NCBI GenBank assembly: GCA_964035575.1
Contig: OZ037875.1
Location: 1,364,001 to 1,428,000, forward strand
Source of the DNA: Rhynchopus sp. YZ270_cl-10
Lineage: Eukaryota; Euglenozoa; Diplonemea; Diplonemida; Diplonemidae
Reading direction: 5' to 3'
DNA length: 64,000 bases
Shown here: piece by piece, positions 1 through 9,271 of the stretch
Numbering within the stretch: the first letter of the stretch is position 1
How the letters are laid out: every line of letters starts with the position of its first letter
Notes under the pieces: generated by a model
The model's database searches: none
What the model was told of the DNA's origin: nothing
Seen by the model: the letters and a program-made list of their open reading frames with translations, nothing else
Program-made: the position numbers and the translations under genes

Positions 1-122
1 ACCACTCCGACACCCTTAACACCCTAAGCACTACGAGACAGGCTTTCTGTGTCTCATTTAGATCTTCATTTTACAAACCAAGCTTCGTATCACTCTACTC
101 TTCGTTAACCCTACCTCCACAG

Positions 123-2180
123 GGCGGCAAGCTCGACCGGATCCTCGCAAAGAAGTTCAGCGAAGAGCAGCGCCTGAAGGAGAAGCGCTCCCGTCAGGAA
201 AGCACACAGCAGCGTCTGCTCAAGAACCGCATGCGTGAGGAGCGGAAGCGGCTCGACATTGAGAAGAAGATCCTTGCGAAGGAAGACAAACGCGAGATGT
301 TCACCGAGCACCGCAACGTGGAGCGAGAGCTTGTGGAGAAGCGCCGCACGGAGCAGGAAGAGCTGGACAAGCATGCACGCGAGGCACGCTTCCGTGCACG
401 CCAGGTGTGGGAGGAGGCGAAGCGCGATGAGTACGACCTGGAGCAGATTGAGCGCGAGGTCGTCCTGCGTGTTGAGCGTGAGCTGGCGGAGTCGAAGAAG
501 CGGCAGGGCTTTACCGAGAAGCTCGAAAGCGAGCGTGAGCTGCGCATCGGCCAAGCACGCATTGCACACATTGAAAAGGTCCGTGCCTCCAAACAGCTTC
601 AACGCGAACGAAAAGAGCATGACGCTACCTTCCGCGCCAACGAAGAAAAACGCAAACGCGAGCTTGAACAGTGGAAGTCGCAGCAACACCAACGCATGCT
701 CGACGACGAGCTCAGCAAGATCAAGGACACGCAGGAGCGCAAACGCTTCGCACGCCGCCAGAAAGAGAAGCAAGCCCTCTCCGTCCCAAAGGTCTACAAC
801 CAGCTTGTCGAGCCTGCGGTATGTCTCCGAAGCCTTTTTTTCCCCGGTATCACATATGATACTGATTTCCATGGATACACATGAAAAGGAGTTCCGTGCT
901 ATTCACAGAACTCGATAGGCGATTGAGCTTATCTAACAACAACCAAAACAAAAGAAAGCAGGGGACTAGCTTGGCTGGGTCAGCGGGTCAGCTGACCCAC
1001 TTCCTGTACTTAAAAAAAAAAAAGTGGGTCAGCCGGAAAAAAAAAAAAAAAATTGGATTTTGGATTTTAGAAAAAAAATTTTTGGGAGCTCGACTACAGG
1101 GAACTCCCCCCGAGCCTGTTCAGGCCTGACGCTAACCATCATCCATCATCCCACGGAAAATGGCTTTCCCCCCCGACCAAAAACCATCATCCTGCCATCA
1201 TCCCACCAAAAATCTGAGAATTCTGTAGGGTTTTGCACGTGGGAAGGGTCTAGAGGAGGACCCAGGAGGCTGTACCATATTTTTATTTTTTTGCCTGCGG
1301 CGCCATTTTTCCTTTTTTGCTCCGCAAAAAAGGGTTCGTTGAGTGACTCTGTGGTGTAAAAAGCTAGATTTTTACACTGCACCCTATTTTTTTTTTCGCC
1401 TGCGGCGCGCCATATTATATTACTATTTTTTGCTCCGCAAAAAAAAACCCTGGATGAGATACCAGTGGTAGTTTTCCGAGAGACCACAAAGTGAGGCGGG
1501 CAAACAGCACATTTCGGTGGATTACTGCAACACTGACCGAATTTTGGCCATTTTCGCGAATATCCCCCACCACAAGCTGGGATTGGAGAAAATAGCTCGT
1601 AGAACGCCGCTAAACCATCTTCTGTAGTAAAAAACTCGCTGACCCACTTTTATGGAAAGCGACCCACTTCTGGAATTTTCCCCAAAACCAAGCTAGTGCC
1701 CTGAAAGAAAGTACAAAGAAGAGAATAAAAAATGCAGGAAAAATAGACAAAGAGAAAAACAAAGAGATTTTGACAAAGTGAACAATAAAACCCCACCACC
1801 AAAAAACAGATGTCGAAACTAGGCTCCCCATACCCTTCTGTCGCTCGCTCTGCACGCTCCATGACGCCAAGCAGGTATGTCAAACATAAAACCCCATTCT
1901 TGGAGCTTCCAGCCCACACCATTCCGTGAAAGGAATACCAACAAAAAGTTTCAAAAAAAAATTTTCTAACACCAACAGCCTGCGCCAAGCACCCGCATAC
2001 CAACCCCTGGCACCACCTTCGCCCTTCGTCACTTCGACAGGCGCAACCATCAATGCACCTACCTTGGGACCTCAGAAGAAGAAGAACATCCGTGCGTACC
2101 AGGAGTCTGTGCACAGACGCACTGCGTCGAAGTCACCTTCGAGAATGCCTGCATCACCTATGTCGTCATCGCGGTACTGA
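123..2180 (+). CDS. 3' part of a coiled-coil protein gene (partial; start lies upstream of window)
   Basis: An exon opens at 123 directly after an acceptor (ctccacAG at 121-122) and stays open to 818, where a GTATGT donor begins. It encodes about 232 residues very rich in Glu, Arg, Lys and Gln with almost no Pro or Gly, which is a long charged coiled coil resembling cytoskeletal or ciliary filament proteins. I do not recognise the family. A likely last exon begins at 1979 after accaacAG and ends at the stop at 2178-2180; it reads as a basic Ser/Pro-rich tail ending S-S-S-R-Y. The phase of 818 and 1979 does not match directly, so a small extra exon or another acceptor must exist between them. 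The first exon is firm; the tail exon is tentative. Confidence 0.6.
1022..1649. mobile_element. MITE-like element with 12 bp terminal inverted repeats, inside an intron
   Basis: AAGTGGGTCAGC at 1022-1033 is repeated as its perfect reverse complement GCTGACCCACTT at 1638-1649, bounding 628 bp with no coding potential. A third copy of the same 12-mer at 991-1002, in the orientation of the right end, makes a tight hairpin with the left end. No clear target-site duplication is visible. The element lies in the intron between 818 and 1979. It could be a non-autonomous DNA transposon or a nested pair of hairpins. Confidence 0.45.
1277..1444. repeat. Two tandem diverged ~110 bp copies, each ending in a TTTTTTGC/GCAAAAAA hairpin
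   Basis: Each copy holds GCCTGCGGCGC and then a perfect hairpin, TTTTTTGC-TCC-GCAAAAAA, at 1313-1331 and 1426-1444. They lie inside the MITE-like element. The hairpins have 8 bp stems and 3-base loops. Confidence 0.55.
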
Positions 2181-2265
2181 AGTGTGATGAGGATAGAGGG
2201 CGACTAAAATGGGTGGAAAATGTTAGAAAAGGCGAGAGTAAAGAGTTTTTTAAAAAATACTACAG

Positions 2266-2382
2266 TTGGTGCTTTCGGAAGTCGGTCAACGACCTGTCGG
2301 CGACCTGTCAATATCAGGGGGTGTGTGTATAGAGTCCCTGTGTCAGAGACCTGTCATTATCGACCCCCTCCCGGAGCACCAA
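2266..2382. repeat. R2 element, 117 bp with imperfect inverted ends
   Basis: It starts TTGGTGCTTTCGG and ends CCCGGAGCACCAA, which pair as imperfect terminal inverted repeats. Nested inside is AGGGGGT...ACCCCCT. Three ACCTGTC boxes lie within. Partial copies of the left part (TCGGTCAACGACCTGTC) recur at 3298 and 12196. Confidence 0.55.
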
Positions 2383-2923
2383 CAGTGTTGCCAGAATTTG
2401 GTTTCAGAAAATTGGTACATGAGTGCTACTCATATTTTGTGCGCGTTGAGATAAGGAAATGTGTTTTGAGTGACAAGGGGAGCAACTCAGTGGGGTGGGT
2501 GTCCCCCTTCATAGATAGATATTCATGGCGGATATTGCAAACAAAGAAAAATATTGTAACATTTTCCGAAGCATGTGTGAGATGTGCGTTATTAGAGAAA
2601 GACAACGAAGAAAAAAAAACAAAATCCAACCACCCGCCAATACCCCCATAACCCCATATAAAAGGCAACCAAAAAACAAACAAACAAACAAAATACATTT
2701 TCCCTTTCCATTTTTTTATAGAAATCTGTTTTGTGGCTGTCTTAGATTATTGTCGCTTTTTTTCCCCCGCTTCCAGTGCCTTCGTCCGAATGGTGAGGCG
2801 TTGGCACTTTTCAACTTCTTTTTTTTTCTTTTCAATTTCCATTTTCCTGCAAAAAAAACTTTTTTTACTTGCATCATACAGAATACCATGAGTGTTCTTT
2901 GCCCTACTTTTTTTTGTTATTTT

Positions 2924-2969
2924 GAAAACTTGATTGGATTAGTGTAGACACCCAAGGATGAGCTCCACT
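2924..2969 (-). repeat. R3 dispersed repeat, reverse orientation
   Basis: The minus strand reads GTGGAGCTCATCC...GGGTGTCTACACTAAT, matching the + strand copies at 6864, 8480 and 8671. Confidence 0.6.
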
Positions 2970-2996
2970 CTTCAATACAAGTTATGACCCCCCAAA

Positions 2997-3103
2997 AAGG
3001 TTAACTAAGCACTACTGGGCTTAGGGACTTCTGACAAACGTTTCTTTTGTTAAGGTGACTGAGCACGAGAGGCTTATGTTCATCTTATAAAACTTTTCTT
3101 TGT
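2997..3103 (+). repeat. R1 hairpin element, tandem pair
   Basis: Two head-to-tail copies of the ~50 bp R1 element. The first (2997-3050) has stem CTAAGC/GCTTAG. The second (3052-3103) has CTGAGC with GCTTAT and the conserved TTCATCTTATAAAACTTTTC tail. They lie 390 bp upstream of the CEP76-like start. Confidence 0.65.
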
Positions 3104-3297
3104 TTCAGCAAAAACGAATGGGAAGATAAAATGATATTGTGATACCCCTCAACACAAGGGGAGTTTTTTTTCCCCACAGGACACGAGAGTAACCGGAACC
3201 ATGTTCTGAGGCCAAAATATGGACAGTGGAGATTGCACAACTGTGGCAACACAACCGAGGCAACTACACTACTCCAACAATTTATCAAAATATGGAT

Positions 3298-3328
3298 GGT
3301 GCTTTCGGAAATCGGTCAGCGACCTAAA
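3298..3328 (+). repeat. R2 repeat fragment
   Basis: GGTGCTTTCGGAAATCGGTC followed by AGCGACCT matches the left part of the R2 element at 2266. Confidence 0.55.
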
Positions 3329-3494
3329 GAAAAAAATGGATTTTTAGAGCAACACGCATTTTTCTTTTCATTTCACACAAAAAAAGCTTTTCCATTTTTT
3401 CTTCTGATCACCCCTTTCCAAAGTCCCTGCACCATTTTTTCCAGGAATTGAAACAAAAAAATGATGTAAAAAGGGATAAAAAACCACCACCCCA

Positions 3495-5195
3495 ATGGAG
3501 GCAAAGCACGAACGCCATTTGCGCACCCTTCTTGACACACACTTCCGCGAGTCTGGGGTCTACGACTCGATTGACGTTGATGCTGGGGTTGATGTTGACG
3601 CTGTGATTGCTTCTTTGTCAGCAGCACACACATCCTCACCCTCACCCGCACCACCTCCACCTACCACCTCCACCCCTGAACACAACTATCTCGAGCTCCG
3701 CCTGGGCCGCTGCACCCACATCCTGGGACCTGAGGTGGGAAAGGTCTTTTGCTCTGTTCTTCTGCAAGGAACGTTGCACACCACGACACCTGTCCCTGTG
3801 CAACTAGAATGCGCGGAGTTGGATGCGCAAGTCTACATTCCGCTGCAAATTGCAGAAGGCAAACATATCGTGAAGGAGGGCCTCCCTTTGCATATCATAT
3901 TGATTCATTGTGACCAGTATTCGGTTAAAACGGTGTTGTGCGAAGCGGAGGTGGAGTGGCGTGAGGTGCTTACCACAGAGACATCGGATATGGTTCTCAA
4001 CCTTCGCACAGAAGGCATGCCGGTCGCTGCGGCGGAGCTCTCCCTCTCACTGCGTTGGCACAGCAGTGGGCGTGCGTTGCACAGTGTGTCTGAGGTTTCG
4101 CAGTACCTCTCTGCGGAGAAGCAGGAGATGAACGGACATCGTCTATTGTTCAGTTCATATGCGAAGAGCTGGGCGGAGACAGAGGGCTGCTCTGCAATCT
4201 CCACAGTATCGTCCATCGGGGAGGAGTTGCCGTTCACCGCGTGGGTAGTGGTGATTCCCCCACACCCTACCCTGCCTACACCCATGCATGCTGCGCACTA
4301 TGCCGCCCTGCCGCGCCACGACGACGGCACAGCAGTCGACGTCGTCGCGCACCGTGCCCCCAGGCACGTCTCCCTCCAGCACCTTCTCTCCACTGCCTCC
4401 TGCACAATACGCGAACGGTGCTGCCTTCTGTGCTCCCTCCTTCTCGGGTACGGCCTCGATGCTTATGTCATAATAACACACACTGTGAGCGGGGAGGTAC
4501 GGTACTATGTAGCGACGCGTGAATCGGAGGTTTTTTTGTGGGATTCTTTGACAGGAAGGAGGCAGCTTCTGTGTGAGTTCTCTGTAGTATCGAAGATATT
4601 GGTAGCGTTTAATGACAAAGAAATACATCAATTTGTTGACAACAATGCGGCAAATTCTTTGGTCCTCAATTTTGATGATATGAACACATGGAGGTCACCG
4701 GATCCTTCTAAATGGAGGCTTCTTCGCAAACAACCTGCACCTAAGGAGTTAACCTTACACGATGGACCGCAAAGTGCAGTGTTGGACAAGCATCTAGAGG
4801 AGAAGCTGTGTTTTACGCTTGCAGAGTACAGAAAAGAGCAGGGCTTGAGTGGCAGGGTGCTGTGTGCAGGGGAGGTGTACAACGTGTTGGGGCAGGCGTT
4901 GTGGCAACGTGAATGCGAGACAATCACTGCGTGCAGCAGTGGGGTGGAGCCCTTAGTGCAGGCTGCCTGCAGGTTCAGCCTGCCACGTGACCATACCATG
5001 GTGGCACATCCTCGACACTATGCCAGCAACTCAGAGGCGCTCATCGCTAGCCATCTCCTCGGCAACGCGCAGACCCGCGCCCTCATCGAAACAGACAAAA
5101 GCAACACCTTTGTCGTCCTCCGTTGCAAAATCGCACGCTACCCAGAAGGCCTCATGTCTACCTGGGTCATCGTTGCTGCAGTGCATTCGAAGTAA
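3495..5195 (+). CDS. CEP76: CEP76-like centrosomal protein (C2 plus transglutaminase-like fold)
   Basis: A single-exon 566-residue protein. The N-terminus (about 1-60) is a short charged region and a Ser/Pro linker; a C2-like region follows (about 65-200). The best match to memory of animal CEP76 is the middle and C-terminal part: L-L-C-S-L-L-L-G-Y-G-L-D-A-Y-V, then F-L-W-D-S-L-T-G-R, a W-R-S-P-D-P-S-K-W stretch, a long helix ending E-Y-R-K-E-Q-G-L, and a closing Y-P-E-G-L-M-S-T-W-V motif. CEP76 restrains centriole reduplication in animals and belongs to a set of centriolar/ciliary proteins with a peptidase-like fold thought to be inactive. It is somewhat shorter than the human protein (about 660 residues). 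The start follows ccaccaccccaATG, with no upstream in-frame Met seen. Confidence 0.8.
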   Translation: MEAKHERHLRTLLDTHFRESGVYDSIDVDAGVDVDAVIASLSAAHTSSPSPAPPPPTTSTPEHNYLELRLGRCTHILGPEVGKVFCSVLLQGTLHTTTPVPVQLECAELDAQVYIPLQIAEGKHIVKEGLPLHIILIHCDQYSVKTVLCEAEVEWREVLTTETSDMVLNLRTEGMPVAAAELSLSLRWHSSGRALHSVSEVSQYLSAEKQEMNGHRLLFSSYAKSWAETEGCSAISTVSSIGEELPFTAWVVVIPPHPTLPTPMHAAHYAALPRHDDGTAVDVVAHRAPRHVSLQHLLSTASCTIRERCCLLCSLLLGYGLDAYVIITHTVSGEVRYYVATRESEVFLWDSLTGRRQLLCEFSVVSKILVAFNDKEIHQFVDNNAANSLVLNFDDMNTWRSPDPSKWRLLRKQPAPKELTLHDGPQSAVLDKHLEEKLCFTLAEYRKEQGLSGRVLCAGEVYNVLGQALWQRECETITACSSGVEPLVQAACRFSLPRDHTMVAHPRHYASNSEALIASHLLGNAQTRALIETDKSNTFVVLRCKIARYPEGLMSTWVIVAAVHSK

Positions 5196-5373
5196 AAGGG
5201 GGGGTGTTCTCAAACAGTATTTTTTTTGGCTTTTCTCAGAGCCGAGGGGGGTGGAAGAACTGTAGAATTCAAAAAAAACAATGCAACACAAAACCTTTTT
5301 TTGCCACGAATTGATCAAAAAAAAATCACCCCCTCTCCCAAGAGATTTACAAAAACAACACAAAAAACAAACA

Positions 5374-6512
5374 ATGGTGGAAAAAACGGGGAAGGATAGC
5401 GAGGGGTTCGTGACTCACAAGTTGGAGGACAAGTGGACGCTCTGGTTTGAGAAGAGGGAGACCGGGACGAAGCAGCAGCTGACGGAACAGGAGTGGGACA
5501 GCAGCTTGCAGAACGTGGGCTCCTTCGACACGCTTGAAGGGTACTTTATGTACTACAGTCACCTACAGCGCCCCTCAGAGCTGGGCAGGCAGACCAGCTA
5601 CTACCTCTTCCGAAAAGACCTCAAGCCCACCTGGGAGAACTACCCCGAGGGCGGGCACTGGACCGTCACATTGCAGAAATCCTTCGACCCCGAGCAGCTG
5701 AATCGTCTCTGGGAGCAGATGTCCTTCGCACTGATTGGGGAGGAGTTCAACTCGCCGCACCTCGTGGGGGGTGTGCTCTCGATAAAGAAGGACTGCTGCA
5801 CGCTCTCTGTGTGGTCGGACCAGGCAAAGACGAAGTATGTCAGGATGTTTCTTGGGATTAAAAATATACTCTCCTTTTGTCCTTTTCCCTTTCAATTTAA
5901 TTACGGTGACTAAGCACGAGAGGCTTAGGGTCATCTTATAAACTTTTCTTTAATTTTTGTATGCAATCCGTCTGGAAATGAATGACACGGTCTTCGGTTG
6001 TCATGAGTCTTACCGTTTTCCCCTTCCGGACGGATGCGATCAACAAACAACGAATAAGCAAAGAAGGGGGGGTATTTCATTTTGTATCGAAAGGGTGTCG
6101 TTTCATCGATGCACACATAACAAACAAAACTAAACAGGTTCTCCGTTGGTGACAGTCTGCGCTCAGTGCTCAACCTTGGCCTGAACGTCTGTGTCGAGTA
6201 CAAGACGCAGGCTGAGTCCATAAAGGATGCGTCCGGCCGTGGTGGTGAAACATACGTCATCAAGACACCTAACGTGCAGGCAGGGGACAGCGCGATGATC
6301 GTATGTGGATATTGTACATTTTATTTTGTTAATCGTTTCCTGTCTGGGGCACTTTCTACTTTCTAATTCTGGGTGCATGTGTTGACCCTCTCAAATACTT
6401 TCAATTCTGTGAACTGAAAGTATATGAATCTAATACTTCCTACTTCCTCTTTCTTCTACAGCCTCCTGCAATGGACCTCTCGTCCGCAAAAGACGACGAT
6501 CAAATATTGTGA
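5374..6512 (+). CDS. eIF4E: eIF4E-family cap-binding translation factor (3 exons)
   Basis: Exons 5374-5834, 6138-6300 and 6462-6512 join in phase to a 224-residue protein; both introns begin GTATGT and end CAG. The fold is recognisable throughout: K-W-T-L-W-F near residue 20, then the cap-stacking Trp pair W41 and W87-E88 (equivalents of human W56 and W102-E103), P-E-G-G-H-W, A-L-I-G-E-E-F, and V-L-N-L-G...V-E-Y-K-T near the end. The equivalent of human W73, on the dorsal surface that binds eIF4G and 4E-BPs, is Phe58. Stretches such as Y-S-H-L-Q-R-P and E-Y-K-T-Q-A-E-S-I-K recall the 4EHP (eIF4E2) class, so the subclass is open. Intron 1 contains an R1 hairpin element. Confidence 0.88.
5903..5953 (+). 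repeat. R1 hairpin element inside eIF4E intron 1
   Basis: GGTGACTAAGCACGAGAGG followed by CTTAGGGTCATCTTATAAAC. Stem CTAAGC/GCTTAG is perfect. It lies wholly within the intron 5835-6137, in the sense orientation. Confidence 0.75.
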
Positions 6513-6863
6513 CGCTGCTGAACCTACATCTGTACAAAAATGTTAAAAAAAAATGCGAGAAAAAAAAGTTTTCAACAACACCCCAACCTGAAGCGGAGGG
6601 GGGACAATATATATTTTTTTTGTTGTGTTCAATATTCAAATCGACTCCTTTTTTGTCTTCCCCTCAAAGAACCGTCTCCTGTTCTCCCCCAAATCCATGA
6701 TTCCATTATTTACCTTGTGGGAGGGGAGGTTGGCGCACCCTAGGGGCCAACCTTTTCCCTACTCGGCGATCTCTCTGGGTTTTTTAAAAATGAAAAAGAA
6801 TAATAAGTTTGGAACACATCCTGGTACCCAAATATTTGAAAAAAGAAGAAAAAAAATTGTGTT

Positions 6864-6915
6864 GTGGAGCTCCTCGAGTGTCACTAATACAACCAAGTTT
6901 TTCAAAAAAAAAACA
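6864..6915 (+). repeat. R3 dispersed repeat
   Basis: GTGGAGCTCCTCGAGTGTC followed by ACTAATACAACCAAGTTTTTC, the same order as the copies at 8480 and 8671. Confidence 0.6.
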
Positions 6916-7744
6916 AGTAATTGCTATCGGGAAAAAAACGGGGTGTGATGTGGAACTCCATCCTGTAGAAATAATCTACAACACGCCCAGCATTCTGCTC
7001 TTCTGCAGGTATTCTAGCGCTCTTCGTACGCTGCCAGACCCACTGGGACGCCAGCATCTGAAACGTTCAAGAAGGGGGGCTGTCCTCTTCTTCCAGCACC
7101 ATCTGCTCGATAGCGTTGTTGGACGCCCGCTCGGCAGGCTCGGCGTGTTCCAGCTCGTTTTTGTCCACAGGCTCCCCACATTGTCGTCGTCGTTGGAGCA
7201 GTGCGGAAGGAACACAGAATGCACAGACTACAACACATCGATCACACCAGGCGCATCAGCACCTCCAGCAAATCGCCAGGATGCTACGGTGGTTTCGAAA
7301 ATCGCGCAGAGTTTTCCACAGCACACCTCGCTTTTTTCTTAGCAATTACTTGTCCTTGTTGTTATTGTTGTTTTCAACCACCTTCCTTCAACCCTTGTAG
7401 GATCAGTTGTTATTTTTTTCGCGAAAACATGAAATTACACATTTCAAGAGAACAAATTAAAAAGGGTCCTTATTTGCATTTTTGGGCTCCGCCCGTGCAG
7501 TGGTGGGGTCAATCTCGAAAATTGGACAATTTTTTGACCACTTAAATTTTGAGAAATATGAGTCCGGTTGCTTATACGTGGGGCCCATTTTCGGCTAAAA
7601 TTTTCCTCAAAATCTGGTTTTGTAAAATTGACCCTTTACTCCCCCCCCACATCGATTTCAATACTATACCTTACTTCACCTACGGTTGCCCTTACAGGGG
7701 GGTGAAGGAAGGTAAGTTGAAAAAAAACATTCCCTCTTTTGGGT

Positions 7745-7850
7745 AGGTGACTAAAGCACAGTGTTTTAGAATCATCGTTACCAACTTTTCTTATTTTGAG
7801 ATGCGTGGGCAAGAGAGTTGCGTTCATCGTTCAAAATTTTCTCTTTTTTT
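7745..7850 (+). repeat. R1 hairpin element, tandem pair (second copy diverged)
   Basis: The first copy reads AGGTGACTAAAGCACAG then TGTTTTAGAATCATC; its stem is CTAAA/TTTAG, so both arms changed together relative to CTAAGC/GCTTAG. The second (about 7803-7850) keeps CAAGAGAG, GCGTTCATC and TTTTCTC but is weak. Confidence 0.55.
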
Positions 7851-8258
7851 TTTTTTTTTTTGTTTTCGTTTTTTAGAGTGCTATGTGTGTGCCAACGAGG
7901 CCTGCTGACACTCTTCCATTGTTTTTTTTTGTTCTAATTGTGGCTGATTCTTGCGTGTTTTATATGGGTATTGAATTTGTATTTTGGTTCCCCTTCCCCC
8001 TTTGCTGTCGTCAGTTGCGGTCGTTAGACGGGGTTAGCCCCCAAGAAGGCTTGGGGAAATCTTACCACTTCCTTTTTCTTTTTTTCCCTTCACGTTATAT
8101 TTTGTTGTGACGTGCCTGCATCCAAGAGGTGTGTGCATGTGTGCATGGTCATCAACTTCACTTTGTTGCGTTATTAATAGAACGAATTGTCGTAAGGTAG
8201 AGGGGGTCGTGGCAAGGGGTAGTTTTTTGTTTTGCTATTTTTTCCCGATTTTTTTTTC

Positions 8259-8320
8259 AAGGTGGCTAATAGGCATTGACTAGAGGATTAGGGTCATCTT
8301 ATAAAATTTTCCTTTTTTCT
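8259..8320 (+). repeat. R1 hairpin element with compensated stem
   Basis: AAGGTGGCTAATAGG...GGATTAGGGTCATCTTATAAA. The stem is CTAAT/ATTAG with a longer loop, again changed on both arms while the flanking AAGGTG and TCATCTTATAAA are kept. Confidence 0.6.
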
Positions 8321-8479
8321 TTTTTTCTTCGGAAGGGCGATTCATGTTTCATCTCTGTGCAACATTTTAGCTGTCTTCCACGTTTTTTTTTTTCCAGGTC
8401 ACAAACGTTCACAAATTTTCAAAAAAATAAAATAAAAATCTGGTGATTTGTGTACCGAATCTGTGTATAAAAATAGTAG

Positions 8480-8530
8480 GGTTCATCCTCGGGTGTCTGC
8501 ACTAATACAACCAAGTTTTCAAAAAAGAAA
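8480..8530 (+). repeat. R3 dispersed repeat
   Basis: GTTCATCCTCGGGTGTCTGC then ACTAATACAACCAAGTTTTC. Confidence 0.6.
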
Positions 8531-8670
8531 AAAAACCTCAATTTTTTATGGGGTAAAAAGAAAGGCCTATTCAGTAGGTGTAAAGTGAAGTTTATACATA
8601 AAGCAAAGAAATGGTGTTGTTATTGGCGATGCTGAACCAAGACGAAAAAAGACGAAGAAAAGTAAAATTA

Positions 8671-8730
8671 GTGGAGCTCATCCTCGGGTGTCTACACTAA
8701 TGCAACCAACAAAAAAGTAATAAAAACAGA
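8671..8730 (+). repeat. R3 dispersed repeat
   Basis: GTGGAGCTCATCCTCGGGTG then TCTACACTAATGCAACCAAC; only ~140 bp from the preceding R3 copy. Confidence 0.6.
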
Positions 8731-8765
8731 AGCAACAGACCCGGTTAAGATATGCACGATGCCGT

Positions 8766-8876
8766 ATGTCAGGTCAGCGTGACGCGTCATATGACATGGT
8801 AAATAACGATGACATGTGCACATGCAGAAAAGTGACGTGTCATTTTGCATGTCATCCTGACATGCCACGCTGACAT
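8766..8876. repeat. Long imperfect inverted repeat (~30 bp arms)
   Basis: The left arm (ATGTCA, GCGTG, GTCA, ATGACATG in order) is matched by the reverse complement of the right arm at 8848-8876. About 47 bp lie between the arms, themselves rich in TGACATG/CATGTCA words. It could be a MITE or a structured RNA. Confidence 0.55.
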
Positions 8877-8999
8877 GAGGTGTTGTGTATGATAGCTAGA
8901 CCAGTGTTGTATAGTGCTTGGGAGGAGGTATTGTGAGGGTGTGGAATGTACCGTCTGTGTCTCCTCCCCCCCCCACCTTTTGCTGTGGGGAATAGTATT

Positions 9000-9050
9000 T
9001 AAGGTGACTAAGCACAGAGAGGCTTAGGTTCATCTTATAAACTTTTTTTT
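9000..9050 (+). repeat. R1 hairpin element
   Basis: AAGGTGACTAAGCACAGAG then AGGCTTAGGTTCATCTTATA. The stem CTAAGC/GCTTAG is perfect. It lies 220 bp upstream of the next gene start. Confidence 0.7.
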
Positions 9051-9271
9051 TTTTTTGCGAAAAAAAAAAAAAAAAACCTGAACAAAAAATACAACATGCT
9101 GTTTTTTTCTCCTTTTCTCTCACCCCTCCACACCTCCACACCCTTTTCTCCAGGGATACCTTTACTCGCAACTAACATTTACACCCCCCACACCACCCCC
9201 TTAATCTTCCCATTTTTTTTATTCGTTTTTTTTTTTAAATTTTGTTTTCAATTTTTTCACGCTAACACATA

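Larger units (their letters stand above)
2181..3494. other. Intergenic spacer with repeat copies
   Basis: No convincing gene. It holds an R2 element with inverted ends (2266-2382), a reverse-orientation R3 copy (2924-2969), a tandem pair of R1 hairpin elements (2997-3103) and an R2 fragment (3298-3328). The remainder is T-rich low-complexity sequence. Confidence 0.6.
6513..9271. other. Gene-poor spacer rich in dispersed repeats
   Basis: No gene I can defend in 2.76 kb. R1 elements lie at 7745-7850, 8259-8320 and 9000-9050; R3 copies at 6864, 8480 and 8671; a long inverted repeat at 8766-8876. A more GC-rich patch at about 7010-7320 has an open minus-strand frame (about 7040-7200) encoding an acidic stretch (K-N-E-L-E-H-A-E-P-A-E-R-A) ending at a stop; it could be a relic exon, but has no start, splice support or recognisable homology. 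Confidence 0.55.
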
